64,000 nt of DNA from Phoronis australis (Eukaryota; Phoronida; Phoronidae). Location: contig NMRA01000083.1 in assembly GCA_002633005.1 (NCBI GenBank), positions 446,896-510,895 of the forward strand. Direction: 5' to 3'. Below the pieces are notes generated by a model. The model saw only the letters and a list, made by a program, of their open reading frames with translations, made no database searches and was not told where the DNA came from. Below, piece by piece: positions 48,680-58,861 of the stretch (within the stretch, counting starts at the first letter, position 1; each line of letters starts with the position of its first letter). The position numbers and the translations under genes are program-made.

Positions 48680-48815
48680 CGTTACCTAAATTGAAATTAA
48701 AAACAATTTCTTTGGATTGTAGTCTTGAATCAATTAAATACAAAACGGTATTGTATTTAATTGATTCAAGACTACAATCCAACGAAATTGTTTATTAATT
48801 TCAATTTAGGTAACG
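48680..48815. repeat. Long near-perfect hairpin, about 64-bp arms, 7-bp loop
   Basis: Arm 1 (48680-48743, starting CGTTACCTAAATTGAAATTA) pairs with arm 2 (48751-48815, ending TAACG) with one substitution and one added base; loop AACGGTA. Such young inverted repeats are either fresh MITE or foldback elements or precursors of small RNAs (hairpin siRNA or miRNA-like). Near-perfect arms argue for recent origin or for selection on the fold. The flanks show no certain target-site duplication. Confidence 0.9.
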
Positions 48816-51161
48816 AATATTTTGTAGGTATTAAAGTCTTTGCAAAATGTTTTGGGAACAAATCTTTGAATTTTCGCCTACACTTGGGTCCTTTTTAATA
48901 ATTTTAACATTCCAAAAGGGTGGATTTTTTGTTTCAATTCTCTTGAAAGGATGGCTATCCTAATTTCTCAGCAGTACCTCGGCAAAAATATAACAGATTG
49001 CTCCCTCACGGCTGTAATACGCAAATGACACAAGCAGTCTTCAGTGCAGAATTTTGTAAAATAAGCTTCACAAATATAAATATATAATTCAATTGCACCA
49101 TAGCTTCGTGAACAATACAATTCATAAGAAACAGGAGAAGAAAATATTGCAACTAGGCCTCCAGCAAACAGACCTAAATCAGTGCATTGCAAATCAATAT
49201 AATGCAAAATGTGTGTGTTAGGAGTGTTTAATGTTGGCCTGCAGAGATCACCATTGAAGTTGATAGAACTAATGCGATCAGTGGAACTGGGATCTATCAG
49301 CACAGTGCCCAACTGTCACAGTTGACACTGGGTGATGAGTTGCACTAGTATGATGATGGGCATGGTTAGTGCTTCAGTCTTGTCTTGAAGTTTGGGGAAT
49401 CGATGTGACATATTGCTGGTGCATGAATTATCAGCAAGTCAAGAAGTAAGGTCAGTGCTGCTTGGAAAATTGTGGCAGTAATTAAATTAAGCGTAGATGA
49501 AATCAGTATTGGACCTCTTCATGTGTTATTATAGAGTTTAATCCTTGACAGGCAAAGGTCATTTGTATGATTGATGGAAATTACAGTAAAAATTCTTCAG
49601 TTTAGGACGCAATATGCCCGACAGGTGAAATTTTATTTTGTCAAATTTCTCAATTTTCAGCAAAATTTATTTTACTTTTAGCATGGTTTGTATGATGTAG
49701 CTACTACCAAACAAAATTTGGTAAAAATTTCAGTATTTGCAACAATGTGGTAAGCATGTGAAAAATAGAAATATACTGCGATTTTAGCAATTATTCTTGT
49801 CCCAAATTGAAGAATGTTTACAGTATTGTTTAACACGAGTCAAAGCTGGGAGAAATAAACATTGATATTGGTCCTAGGTCAAAGTAGAGGTTAATCAATG
49901 TTCAAAAACTAATCAATAAAATATTGTTAATATTTAATTTTAATATATCTAAGCCTAGATACACCCATCAAGGAACGAATGGAAGAACAGAGCACAACTC
50001 ACCAATCTTTCACCAACCACAGCTTTCTAGGGCAGTGACAATCTGAGACAAGTGCAGGTGACCAACATTCTCTGTAGTCTTTGAGTAGAGTGTACAGCAG
50101 CAGTATTGCCTGAAAGTGGTAAAGAAAATAAACAATGCTTGAATACATGTGTTTTCATCTGATCTGACTGGTCTCAGGCAGTCTCCTGGCTTATTAGTCT
50201 TCAATCATCAACAGGTAGGCCTAAATAAACAACCACTGAGGCTGAGCTGGAGAAGAAAGGCCTTGTATTATTCAGAACACATTCCACAGATATTTCATTA
50301 GAACACCAGCTTTTTATCACAAATATGGACTGGAATATTTTGCAATCACATGCTTGTAATTTTGTGCTTGAGAAAAAATAATGATAATTTTATATTCACA
50401 GTTCTTGAATTAATTGCAATGTAGGTAGCTAAATTATAATGGTCAATGATATTGCCCAGTCAATGATCCACTAAGCCACAGAGAACTAGGTCCAACCAAT
50501 CCAGCTCTAATCTATTTTCACTGCTTCAAATCTTTGTTATTGTTTGGATAAGCTTGTAATGACCCTAGACTTAATCACAATATACAAACAATTACACAAA
50601 ACCCTTTGTGAAGTTGGAATGTCACCCAGTTAATGTTTCCAAACACAGACCTTCTCCTGCTGTAGGCTTATTTAGAAAGAAAACACTAGCACCAAGAATC
50701 TGATCAAAGTTCACCAGCAATAATGAAAATTAATTTAAAAGAGCATGCTCTGGGCCTTGGATCACAGGTATAGTCTTAGTACCAATGCAGCTTCACACAA
50801 AAGTACATACAACACACCAAGGCACCAATATTAAAATCTAATAGACCCGCATCTGAGTAGCAACATTTAATCAAGGGAAGCGGTACAAGCAGAGGAGATG
50901 AGGAAACAGAACTTTTTAATGTGATGAATGGACAAAAACAATTTCAGTTTGACATTGTTTCAAATTCTGGTGATGTAGACACCCAGAGTTAACAAAGATG
51001 AAAGCATTAGGCAAACCTTACGCTAACAGGATTTGCACGCAAGTAGACGAGGAAGTGTTACCTCAGAGTCATATCCAACAAATTCCTCGGCACATCATAA
51101 GTGCCGACCATACACAGACTTACCCTAGAACAAATTACACCTGGGATGAGTTGTCTCTAGG
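48816..51161. other. No supported gene
   Basis: AT-rich; a 114-codon minus stretch at 48968-49312 and an 89-codon plus stretch at 50998-51267 are unrecognised. No strong repeats seen before 51162. Confidence 0.45.
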
Positions 51162-51515
51162 TTTAAGGGCTGTTTGGACGCTATTTAAACTAGTGCAACT
51201 TACCCCACTTACTCCACCTTATCGAGGTAGGGCAACTTGTTTTAGGGTAACACAGTGCCACTTTTAATTGTAGTGTAGCATCAAACCTGAGGCATGATGG
51301 AAGTAATTATCAGCTGAGGTTACATAACAGACAGGTCTTCTTTTGTGTGCCCTATTGGCATCAGATGTTCATTGTCATGTACAGAGCGGGCAACAACTTC
51401 CACCTTACCCCAATTATCGGATGTGTGTGTGTGTGGACGGTCCACTGACAAGTGGGGTAACTTGCACTAGTGTAAACTGTTCTAGGGTAGGCTGTGTGTG
51501 GACAGGACTAAAGGC
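51162..51515. mobile_element. Family H element, fuller copy with inverted ends
   Basis: Left end GGGCTGTTTGGACGC then TTTAAACTAGTGCAACTTAC; the reverse complement of the right end gives CTGTCCACACACAGCC then TTTACACTAGTGCAAGTTAC. Both halves continue with CCCCACTT. About 350 bp. A GT microsatellite lies inside (51421-51434). It adjoins the left copy of duplication 3 but is missing from the left side of the right copy. Confidence 0.6.
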
Positions 51516-51516
51516 C

Positions 51517-52789
51517 AATGATGGCACTGTAATGAAATGAAGTAAGCTAGTTGCTATTCATGGGTATGGCTGAACGTGTTGGATGAGATAAGTACGGTTG
51601 TAAACCAACACACCTGTTAAGTATACGAGTTTCAAAGTCAAAAACATACAATAAGTAAGGCAAACGACCAACATGATTGTTTTTAAAATTGAAAAATATA
51701 CAGTAACTGTCTTTGAATTTTTTGAATCGATGAATTATAAAAGAAATTGGCGAATAGGTTTTCTTCAGCACCACAGCTAACTGAAGCCGTGAGCATTAAT
51801 TTGTGAATTGATTAGGACGGGTTAGTCACAGTCTGGCTCAATTAGGCTCGCTTAAGCCTTGGGGTAACAAAACCCCAAATGTTAGTGTAGGAGTTGTCTC
51901 ATGAAACAATTTCTTTCATTCACAGACATTTCGTGACTGTTTACATGAATCATTTGAACATCTTCAGGGCTCGACGGAATGAAAATCACCAGGTCGCATG
52001 TTGCGACCTAGCCAGAATCCCAGGTCGCATTTTCAAATTCCAGTTTGCATTCATAAATGCCAGGTCCCAAAATTTTCCAGCCACTTTTAGATACCAAAAT
52101 TGATTTTTTAGATCGTGGAGAAAATGTTTACATTATGCTCTTACCTCAGCAACGTTAAATACTCAGACTTCAGGTCGTAAAATTGAGTTCTTACATGCAG
52201 ATACGGCGTTAGTTTTATTCACGACTGCCATTGAAAGGCTGTAGAGCACAAGGCTAATTGCCGACGTCAAAGTTGAACTGCAGTGCTCTCTAACTGACAC
52301 GTGTATTCGAGAAGTCAGTTTGCTACGAGAGATAGGGTTACTCGCTGAAAAAGTATATTCCAAGATTTTGCTAGGCCTGACCTGCTACATGACTGTCATC
52401 AAAGTCAGCAATGATCCAAACTAACTCTGAGTGCAAACTCCCTCCTTTTTTTTCGCAGCCCAAACTTTGGAACTTAACTCGACACTTGAAAAATATCCTT
52501 ATAAAAAAAAAACCGAAACTTTGCCCTAGTCAAATGACATATTCAGATGCGCGGGAACAATTCAGTGCAAATTTCGCAACAAAAAATGGGAGACTTTTGC
52601 TGTTTATGTAAAAACATCTTTCGTGAAAATAAAAATTTTTTTCACCACAAAGTTTGGTAAGTTGATTGTTTAAGAATTAGAAAAAAAGGTGTTGTGTGGC
52701 ATTTTATCGTATGTTATGCCGTAGTCCGAAACTTTGCTTCACCGCATTAAGAAATTTGCAAAAAGTAGCCGAAACTGTTAGCCAAAAAA
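51517..52789 (+). repeat. Duplication 3, left copy (ends at N)
   Basis: Matches 53315-54585. It consists of family A (51517-51962) and the first two thirds of family B (51963-52789), ending in CTGTTAGCCAAAAAA directly at the N. The sequences left of the two copies differ (family H here; 52791-53314 there). Confidence 0.85.
51963..52789 (+). mobile_element. Family B element, copy 1 (cut by the join)
   Basis: Begins CAGGGCTCGACGGAATG, followed by the palindromic AGGTCGCATGTTGCGACCT and a second AGGTCGCA word. The CAGGG start resembles hAT-superfamily termini (inference). No transposase reading frame is seen. The 3' third is missing because the contig ends. Confidence 0.55.
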
Positions 52790-52790
52790 N
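52790..52790. other. Assembly join (single N)
   Basis: Left copy of duplication 3 ends here in the middle of family B. Confidence 0.9.
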
Positions 52791-53314
52791 TCACGAAGGC
52801 CAGGAAACCTATTTTGCCACGATGGAATCCACCCCCGAACTCTTTTTGTTTCATATAGTTGCTTTGATGAGTCATCCTGGGATCGCTTTTTAGAAACTAA
52901 ACCAAGGAAGCCGTCCAGGCTGCCTTGTTTGGACATTTTGCCAGAGTGCAGACGATCGTAGTATCACGTGACAACTTATTCAGAAACTGCATAGCTAGTT
53001 CAGAGAATCGAAAGGATTTGACCGCGGGCGTCATCTGTGCACGCAGAATCACACTAGTTCTATTTTCCTTACGGTGCTCATTCGAAGACAGGAGATTCTT
53101 TGACGGCCACCGGGGTTTTTCGACGGTATTTAGGTTTGTGTCGGGGTTCTTTATTTTGGAGCGACTGTCGAACAGACAATCTTAGGATCTACTTGCCTTG
53201 CGGCCAGCTTTTTTAACTTGCCCTTCGGGCAGGTAATTCTCAAATTCCACTTGCCCGACGCAAAATCTACATGTACACGGGCAATCGGGCAACCGTTAGT
53301 GTTGAGCCCTGGCT
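52791..53314. other. Contig start without a match in the left copy
   Basis: This block does not match the 500 bp left of the other copy of duplication 3. It ends with a small palindromic module: AACTTGCCCTTCGGGCAGGT (53216-53235), a CTTGCCCGACG word, GGGCAATCGGGCAA and finally TTGAGCCCTGG, the reverse of a family B-like CAGGGCTC start. An 86-codon open stretch (52925-53185) is unrecognised. Confidence 0.5.
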
Positions 53315-54585
53315 AATGATGGCACTGTAATGAATTGAAGTAAGCTAGTTGCTAGGTATGGCTGAACGTGTTGGACGAGATAAGTATGGTTGTAAACCAA
53401 CACGCCTGTTTAGTATACGAGTTTCAAAGTCAAAAACATACAATAAGTAAGGCAAACGACCAACATGATTGTTTTTAAAATTGAAAAGTAAACAGTAACC
53501 GTCCTAGAATTTTTAGAATCGATGAATTATAAAAGAAAATGGTGAATAGGTTTTCTTCAGCATCACAGCTAACTGAAGCCGTGAGCATTAATTTGTGAAT
53601 TGATTAGGACGGGTTAGTCACAGTCTGGCTCAATTAGGCTCCCTAGGCCTTGGGGAAACAAAACCCCAAATGTTAGTGTAGGAGTTGTCTCATGAAACAA
53701 TTTCTTTCATTCACAGACATTTCGTGACTGTTTACATGAATCATTTGAACATCTTCAGGGCTCGACGGAATGAAAATCACCAGGTCGCATGTTGCGACCT
53801 AGCCTGAGAATCCCAGGTCGCATTTTCAAATTCCAGTTTGCATTCATAAATGCCAGGTCCCTAAATTTTCCAGCCAGTTTTAGATACCAAAATTGATTTT
53901 TTAGATCGTGGAGAAAATGTTTACATTATGCTCTTACCTCAGCAGCGTTAAATACTCACAGACTTCAGGTCGTAAAATTGAAATCTTACATGCAGATACG
54001 GCGTTACTTTTATTCACGAATGCCATTGAAAGGCTCTAGAGCACAAGGCTAATTGCCGACGTCAAAGTTGAATCAGTGCTCTCTAACTGATACGTGTATT
54101 CGAGAAGTCAGTTTGCTACGAGAGATAGGGTTACTCGCTGAAAACGTATATTCCAAGATTTCTAGGCCTGACCTGGTACATGACTGTCATCAAAGTCAGC
54201 AATGATCCAAACTAACTCTGAGTGCAAACTCCCTCCTTTTTTGTTCGCAGCCCAAACTTTGGAACTTAACTAGACACTTGAAAAATATCCTTGTAAAAAA
54301 AACCCGAAACTTTGCCCTAGTCAAATGACGTATTCAGATGCGCGGGAACAATTCAGTGCAAATTTCGCAACAAAAAATGGGAGACTTTTGCTGTTTATGT
54401 AAAAACATCTTTCGTGAAAATAAAAATGTTTTTTCACCACAAAGTTTGGTAAGTTGATTGTTTAAGAATTAGAAAAAACACCAGTGTTTTGTGGCATTTT
54501 ATCGCATGTTATGCCGTAGTCCGAAACTTTGCTTCACCGCATTAGGAAATTTGCAAAAAGTAGCCGAAACTGTTAGCCAAAGAAA
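53315..54585 (+). repeat. Duplication 3, right copy
   Basis: Matches 51517-52789, made of family A and most of family B. Small indels distinguish the copies (for example a missing CATT near 53350 relative to 51560). Confidence 0.85.
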
Positions 54586-54880
54586 TGCGTCAAAGATCAA
54601 TTCTGCATAATCCCATGTTCACGCTACGTGCTAGTAATCTGGAGGACTGTTCTTGGTTAGTGTTCTTTTGAACTTGATTGTCAGCAACCAATGGTTGGAT
54701 TTACACGAGTTGCTTTATATTTGCCAGGTATCTGTCAAGCAGTGTAAAAACTCAGCTCGCATAGGTTGGAAATTCCAGTTCGCATTTTGCGACTTGATAC
54801 AAGTTGGAAAAAATCTCAGCTCGCATTTCCAAATTTCAGGTCGCAAATGCGACCTGCAGCTCGTTATGTTGATCAGCACA
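53757..54880 (+). mobile_element. Family B element, full length, with hairpin ends
   Basis: About 1.12 kb. Left end CAGGGCTCGACGG then AGGTCGCATGTTGCGACCT. The right end read inward gives AACATAACGAGCTGCAGGTC, with the inverse hairpin TCAGGTCGCAAATGCGACCTG at 54838-54858. Both ends thus carry a hairpin with TGCGACCT arms plus further GCGAC words. The intact outer CAGGGCTC is lost at the right end here (TTGATCAGCAC) but present at 62235. No ORF of useful size, so non-autonomous. Confidence 0.6.
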
Positions 54881-55822
54881 TAAAAATGACCAACCAGGTC
54901 AAATCAGCTTATTTGTTATCAGGTCTAAAACAATAACAATCTCCAGAATTTTCAGTTGATCATTAAAACCAGGACCACAAAACCTTTAAGCTGTGTTTTC
55001 TTTAAACTAAATGGCTGTGCTCTAAATGATCCTAATCCCCAACAATAAACAACTGTCAAATTGAAAACAAGAGTATAAGTGATGACGGCCATTGGAGTAA
55101 TAACTTTCCAGAGCAGATGACCCAAATGAGCAATAATTTGTCACTGATTGGAATATTAAGGTGTTAATTACAGTGTTGTTTCATTCAGTTGTATCGTAGG
55201 TTAATTAACAATTAGAATACTGACCCTAGGGTGAATTTTATCATGGCTGTGAAGATATGACTCAGATCTTGCAAATTACTGGAGTTTTACTGACATCACT
55301 GGCATTTTAACTGGCCTCCAATATTAAGCCTAATTAGTTTTCAATGTGTAACAATCCTGAATATTTTGGAACTAACAAAAATACATCTGTTTCAAAATGT
55401 AGTTTAAAATCACTGATTTCAACGGATCTTGTTCATTTATACCAGGAAACACATACATTGGTTTACTCTACCTGATTAAGCATTCAAGACAGTGTGGGAA
55501 ATCTTGGACTTGCGTCAGTACCAGATACTTCGAGATGATGAGATAGCGAAATGAGCTCATGAAAATTTCTCATTCTATGCCTAAAATGTATTTTGCCAAC
55601 AAGTCCAGATGGAAGACTTAAACACAATAGAGACCAAGGTTTGAATCCAGCCAAGACCTTGTAAGCCTGATCAGGAATTTGAAGGACGCAGGGGGCACGT
55701 TCCGTAGACGCAAGACACAGGGCACTATAAAGCAGTGGGATCACTACTCTGTTTGTTATGCAAATGAAGTTATCTCGCAGTTATGCCCTTACATTTTCAA
55801 TTGTGTCTAGCCTTTATAAGCA
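54881..55822. other. No gene seen
   Basis: AT-rich. A TAATTA-type stretch at 55155-55215 is weakly enhancer-like. The 86-codon minus stretch at 55484-55744 is unrecognised. Confidence 0.45.
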
Positions 55823-55895
55823 GAAACAGGTTCTCAAATTCAGAGAATTTCACTGTATTGGGAGAATTTCACCATGTCAGGAGAATTTCACAGGA
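55823..55895 (+). repeat. GAGAATTTCAC tandem, family L copy
   Basis: GAGAATTTCAC occurs three times about 19-20 bp apart after CAGGTTCTCAAATT. The inverse occurs at 57000-57090 and 59200-59285 (TTGAGAACCTGCTTC, AAATTCTCCTA, TTCTCCCAATTGG). Confidence 0.6.
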
Positions 55896-56123
55896 TTAAA
55901 ACTGCATAAATCTTCCGATCGGGATAATTTCTTTTCACGTACTTGAAAATTAATACGGTATATGTTATTCCCAGAAAAATTGATTTAGTCAATAGTGAAT
56001 TTTGGTTTAAAGGGACACTTCACAAAGTGCCGAGACTAAGTTACTAAATTTGATTGTAGAGTATTGTTTATTATTTTAACCATATATTAATAAAGCATAA
56101 AAATATTTCCAGGTGATCAGTGA

Positions 56124-56180
56124 AATGGGCCCACATGCGAGGCCTGCGCACGTCTGGTACAACGTGTATCAGACCGCCTG
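56124..56180 (+). repeat. Dispersed repeat family K, copy 2
   Basis: AATGGGCCCACATGCGAGGC then CTGCGCACGTCTGGTAC, inverse partner of 38990-39062 and 41140-41215. Confidence 0.55.
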
Positions 56181-56547
56181 CAATTATTTTTTTTATTGTT
56201 TATTATCTCCTGTGGTTGTTGATTTACAATACAGTTAGGTTATTGTCTTCAGAACATTACAGCGTTCTGTTGTTCAGTAACTTTTCCAGACTTGTGAGGG
56301 GTGCTGTCAAGGTGCGATAACATCTGGCTCTTTTGTTAACTGCCCAGCTCAGTCTTTTGTCCTGTATGATAACAAGCAGGCCAATTATCTCCCAGGCTTC
56401 AATGGAAACCTATGGTGGTTGCACACTATTACCGAACGCGTATGAACACAGTCAAACCCATTGCATTGGTAATCCGTTCGTTTGGACAGAATAGATTGTC
56501 TTAACTTCTATTCTAGTTGGGCGATTTTGGTGATTCAAAAACGGAAC

Positions 56548-56827
56548 ATGATCAGCATTTGACAAGGAATTCAGAAATGCTATTGGTTTAACCTCAAATA
56601 TGTTATAACTTAACTTTCATTTTTATCAGCCCAGCCCAGTCAGGCTAGATACGACCTGATCGAAGATTAGAGCAATTATCGAACAAAAGAGCGCAGGCCC
56701 TCCAACCATAAATGTCAGAATGGAGTTAATCAGTCATGTAAGATATTGGCTACAGGGATAAACTTCCCAACTTGTTGTTGGGCTATAGAATCGGACAAGT
56801 TGGGAGCAACGGGATGTCGCCGTCATG
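56548..56827 (+). repeat. Dispersed repeat family D, copy 2
   Basis: Same-orientation partner of 10688-10955. Duplication 4 starts inside it at 56665. Confidence 0.75.
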
Positions 56828-57351
56828 AAGAGCTGAAAAGAAATGATCAGTCTGACAAACCAAACTGACCTGGTCAAATTTCTGTACCCACGGTCAACAC
56901 TAGTAATTTTTCGTACTCTATTCAATGGCGTCAATCTTGAATTTCCTTGATAGGATGCTTTTTCCCCTGGACACTTTGTTAAATTCATTACCCCAATTGG
57001 GAGAAACTCTTCTGATGAAGAGAACCATTTTCTCCCAATTGGAAGAATTCACCTATCGAGAGAAATTCTCCTAATTTGAGAACCTGCTTCTACTGTCTTT
57101 ACAGAACACAAACCTGTTCAACTTCTTTGATATTGGTAGTACAGAGATATTCCTGACCTGGTTTGGGGCGCACCTGTTGATAAAAAGTGTGCCTTTTTTC
57201 AAAAGGTTGTGCCCAGCAGAGTTTGTATAATTAAAGTGGTAATATCTGAAACAGAAACCCCAATGGGAATCGAAATAAGAACCGAGTCCTGTTTTACCCA
57301 ATTGACAGCCAAGCTGACTTAGTTCGGAACCTTGCATGTTTGGAAGAGCAT

Positions 57352-57915
57352 GCTATGAATAATACGCTTAGAAGGAAGTCACGCATTTCTAAAGAGGCGG
57401 TAAACCATTCTCCTGAGTGGCTTTTACTGGGATCAAAGAGAGCGCGGCGCCAGAGTCAGATACAGTTATCTGGTGCGAGCAAGCGACCCAATTAAGTGTA
57501 ATTATACACAACCATAAACTGTAGTAACGGTAAGGGAAAAACAAGGAGAAAGAAATATTAAAAATGAAACAAAAAAAAAAACGGTATGAAACATGTTTAA
57601 AACCATCGTTCCTTTGGGAAGTGGCCCTTTGTCAAGATATCAAAACACAAATTAACTAACCAAATTAAAACTACTCTCCACATTTGCAGGCTGTAACCCT
57701 GTGCAAACATGACTGCCAGATAAAACCAATTTGGGTATAATAACAACCACCATCGTTGAGACAGTAGTGCTAGTTATTACCTTTCCACTTCAAGTTCATA
57801 GCTCAGATCTACATTAATAGTTGGGTGACTTGCTGAATAGGCATCATAAAATTTATCTGGGGCTAAGGGAATTGGAGCCAAGACCAGTGTAAGCAAGAAA
57901 TTCTCCACATGGTGT
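57352..57915 (+). repeat. Family E, copy 2 (without the 0.7-kb insert)
   Basis: Left part 57352-57525 and right part 57582-57915 lie nearly side by side, with an A-rich spacer at 57535-57580. It serves as the empty-site reference for the 42578-43261 segment and the 0.5-kb TIR element. Confidence 0.7.
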
Positions 57916-58462
57916 TACACTTTAAAAGATGCACCCTGTGGGCACACTACTGCAATGTACTTCAGCCCTTTTATTTTTTTACACGCTAAAGGTGCAAAGG
58001 CGCAGCCCAAGAATATCCCTGGCAGTAGAAGTGTGAATACCTTCTGACACAGCGCCACCTACACTAAAAGTGTCCCTGTGGAAACAATGAACGATACACG
58101 GAATTCCATGTGTGGGCATCAATGCGCATGCTTGGTCGAAAGATTATTGATCACTTCACCACAACTTGCACACACCTTCAATGCCCTGTACTTGTTTGGG
58201 CTTTAGCAACGGTATCTGGCTTCCCTTGATATTGTTTCACTGCCTATTTTCATAATTGCAACTATTCAAGTCAAATTTGGTCGCCAGTAAACTGAAAGGG
58301 GTTCCCAGATTTCAACCAATGAGAATGCCTGAATGTTATGACGTCAGTTTAATTCATTACCTAAACCAATGAAACAACATTCCACAGTGTTCAACCTTTT
58401 GTAGCACTGTGAAAGAGAGTACTCGTAATGTGGCTGTCCACAGACAGTAAAAGGCAGGCCTC

Positions 58463-58623
58463 CCGTTCAGTAACGCTAGGACCTCACTAAAAAGCAAGAC
58501 TGGCTCGTTAGATTACTCTGAGATATTGCCGTGTATTTCAAATAAGGACATGTGACTTTGGCTAGATTTTAGCTAGGTCCTAGCGTAGATCCTATACCGG
58601 CAGTTAGGCTACTGAACGCACGG
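58463..58623. mobile_element. Hairpin MITE, copy 2
   Basis: CCGTTCAGTAACGCTAGGAC at the left and CTACTGAACGCACGG at the right; internally AGGACCT pairs with AGGTCCT. Same family as 35496-35638. Confidence 0.75.
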
Positions 58624-58860
58624 AGAGCCTATGACAACTTGCGGACGCACGAGCTCACGCAACGCCTGAGCAAAATCTGATGATTTGGAAGGTGTATCCT
58701 ATACTGACTGAGAGATAACAGTACGATTGACATTGATTTTTCACTGATTAACAGACCCGTTACTGAGTAAATGAAACTGGTCCCTGGTTCTATAAGAGTA
58801 TAAGATCATCAGTGGTGGATTTAGGAGGCCATGGACCCCCGAGCATTCTCTCAGATGATC

Positions 58861-58861
58861 N
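58861..58861. other. Assembly join (single N)
   Basis: The N separates the two copies of duplication 4 with no extra sequence. Confidence 0.92.

Larger units (their letters stand above)
56665..58859 (+). repeat. Duplication 4, left copy (ends at N)
   Basis: Begins GATTAGAGCAATTATC and ends CATTCTCTCAGATGAT one base before the N at 58,861. The right copy 58862-61057 matches throughout, with small indels that break open frames in one copy and not the other (for example near 57193 and 59390). It carries the family D right half, family L inverse, family E (57352-57915) and the hairpin MITE. Confidence 0.92.

Noticed and set aside
55630-55660. GGTTTGAATCC, resembling a tRNA B box
   Set aside because: No matching A box at the right distance and no cloverleaf fold could be drawn.
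57071-57337. 88-codon minus frame shared with 59316-59534
   Set aside because: Allelic duplicate; a one-base deletion shifts the frame in the second copy, so no coding constraint.
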